Part shown: piece after piece, positions 63,297-64,000 of the stretch
Position numbering within the stretch: position 1 is the first letter of the stretch
How the letters are laid out: the number at the start of each line of letters is the position of its first letter
NCBI RefSeq assembly: GCF_001570725.1
Contig: NZ_BCNV01000001.1
Coordinates: 2,480,001 to 2,544,000, forward strand
Direction of reading: 5' to 3'
Origin: Paenibacillus amylolyticus
Lineage (GTDB): Bacteria; Bacillota; Bacilli; Paenibacillales; Paenibacillaceae
Length of the DNA stretch: 64,000 bases
The notes under the pieces: model-generated
The model's input: the letters and a program-made list of their open reading frames with translations, nothing else
What the model was told of the DNA's origin: nothing
Database searches by the model: none
Position numbers and translations under genes: made by a program

Positions 63297-64000
63297 TTAC
63301 TTTTTGCTTTGATTCAGACTTTGGTAGCTTTCATAAGCTTCCTGCCACAATTCTGCATCCTCTGGCTCATAGGTTTCGGGGGAGAAGGAAACAGACATAA
63401 CCTCTCGAACCTCAGCCAAGCTACTTACTTCTCCATGTGCAAGGAATTGCAGCATGCAATTCCCGGCTGAAGTCGCCTCTGCCGGGCCTGCCACCACCGG
63501 AACACCAGCTGCATTAGCCGTGAACTGGCATAGTAGACGATTGTGCACACCGCCACCAACCATATGAATTACACCAGGTCTTGTACCTGTGATCAACTGC
63601 AATTCATCCAGCGTCTGCCTGAATTCCAGTGCAAGACTTTCCAGAATACACCGCACAATCGCTCCAGTCGTTTCGGGCACTGTCTGTCCGCTGAGCTTGC
63701 ATTGTTGCCGTATTCGTTCAGCCATATTCCCTGGCGCCAAATACACACCATCTCCCGGCGATACGTAACATTGATGCGGCGTTGCCAAGGTAGCCAGCTG
63801 GACCAGTTCTTTATGTGTAAAAAGTTGATTCTCCCGTTCCCACTGTCGTTTGCATTCCTGTAGCAGCCACAGGCCAGAACGATTTTTCAGGGTACGTACT
63901 TTGCCATTCACGGTCCCTTCATTGGTGAATCCCAATGCACGACTTCGGTCATCCAATACAGGTGTATCACGCTCCACACCCATAAGAGACCAGGTTCCAC
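63297..64000 (-). CDS. rhaB: Rhamnulokinase, N-terminal part beyond the window
   Basis: Partial: the frame is open through the right edge; the visible part is the last ~234 residues of a FGGY kinase. It begins with 'GTWSLMGVERDTPV' and continues 'FTNEGTVNGKVRTLKN', 'GLWLLQECKRQW', the second ATP-site 'HMVGGGVHNRLLCQFTA' and 'VPVVAGPAEATSAGN', which match RhaB. It phosphorylates L-rhamnulose for the following aldolase. Not a short separate gene starting at an internal ATG. Confidence 0.9.
   Translation of the reverse strand, partial: GTWSLMGVERDTPVLDDRSRALGFTNEGTVNGKVRTLKNRSGLWLLQECKRQWERENQLFTHKELVQLATLATPHQCYVSPGDGVYLAPGNMAERIRQQCKLSGQTVPETTGAIVRCILESLALEFRQTLDELQLITGTRPGVIHMVGGGVHNRLLCQFTANAAGVPVVAGPAEATSAGNCMLQFLAHGEVSSLAEVREVMSVSFSPETYEPEDAELWQEAYESYQSLNQSKK

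Overview
The window looks like chromosomal DNA of a Paenibacillus-type member of the Bacillota. The evidence is strong AGGAGG-type ribosome binding sites, many short intergenic spacers with U-tailed hairpins, a Bacillus-style deoC-nupC-deoB-deoD-pdp operon with DeoR, Bacillus-type Zur boxes, a GH52/GH67 xylan-debranching pair, a DUF421-DUF4363 pair and a stalk-domain secreted protein. I see no rRNA, tRNA, insertion sequence, prophage or CRISPR array. About 55 protein genes are listed; both edges cut a gene.

Layout. 1-9967 (minus strand): a tightly overlapping five-gene cassette read as MoxR-type AAA+ ATPase, DUF5682 protein, VWA protein, DUF4132 protein and SWIM zinc-finger protein (cut by the left edge). 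It has the same gene families as the uncharacterised E. coli yehL-yehM-yehP-yehI-yehQ neighbourhood and is the best candidate here for an undescribed multi-protein system. 10360-15013: aldo/keto reductase, a cytochrome P450 with a small membrane-anchored L7/L12-C-terminal-like protein, and an ArsR regulator plus MFS exporter with three copies of one 20-bp operator. 15123-21513: redox and housekeeping genes (two SDRs, pyruvate oxidase PoxB, Dabb protein, zinc-free ribosomal L31, a divergent HPr-like protein, a zinc polyol dehydrogenase).

21618-31853: glucuronoxylan use. GH67 alpha-glucuronidase and GH52 beta-xylosidase are translationally coupled and divergent from an AraC regulator. Farther right, a GntR regulator with a perfect operator palindrome leads uxuA and uxuB. 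Between them lies an ArsR-regulated aldehyde dehydrogenase with two matching operator sites. 32236-34704: small membrane-protein genes (DUF421, DUF4363, an M50 protease) and a hypothetical protein. 34871-42343: a zinc-starvation block. znuCBA, a cysteine-depleted ribosomal L33, a COG0523 GTPase and a divergent permease/DUF1980 pair surround three near-identical Zur boxes; an unrelated stalk-domain secreted protein sits inside the block.

42466-49418: deoxyribonucleoside salvage (DeoR, DeoC, NupC, DeoB, DeoD, Pdp). NupC imports nucleosides, DeoD and Pdp phosphorolyse them, DeoB moves the phosphate and DeoC splits deoxyribose-5-phosphate. Two copies of a 127-bp hairpin-rich repeat separate deoD from pdp; a related, structurally compensated copy lies after uxuB. 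49650-50764: AzoR azoreductase and a small unknown. 50859-62284: one long minus-strand operon with an FCD regulator, HyuA, HyuB, a spermidine-type ABC importer (binding protein, ATPase, two permeases), an M24 peptidase and an MFS transporter, probably for import and ATP-driven opening of a cyclic amide. 62566-64000: a class II aldolase and a rhamnulokinase cut by the right edge.

Start codons were chosen by Shine-Dalgarno position. All function calls rest on reading motifs and remembered family sequences; no search was run.
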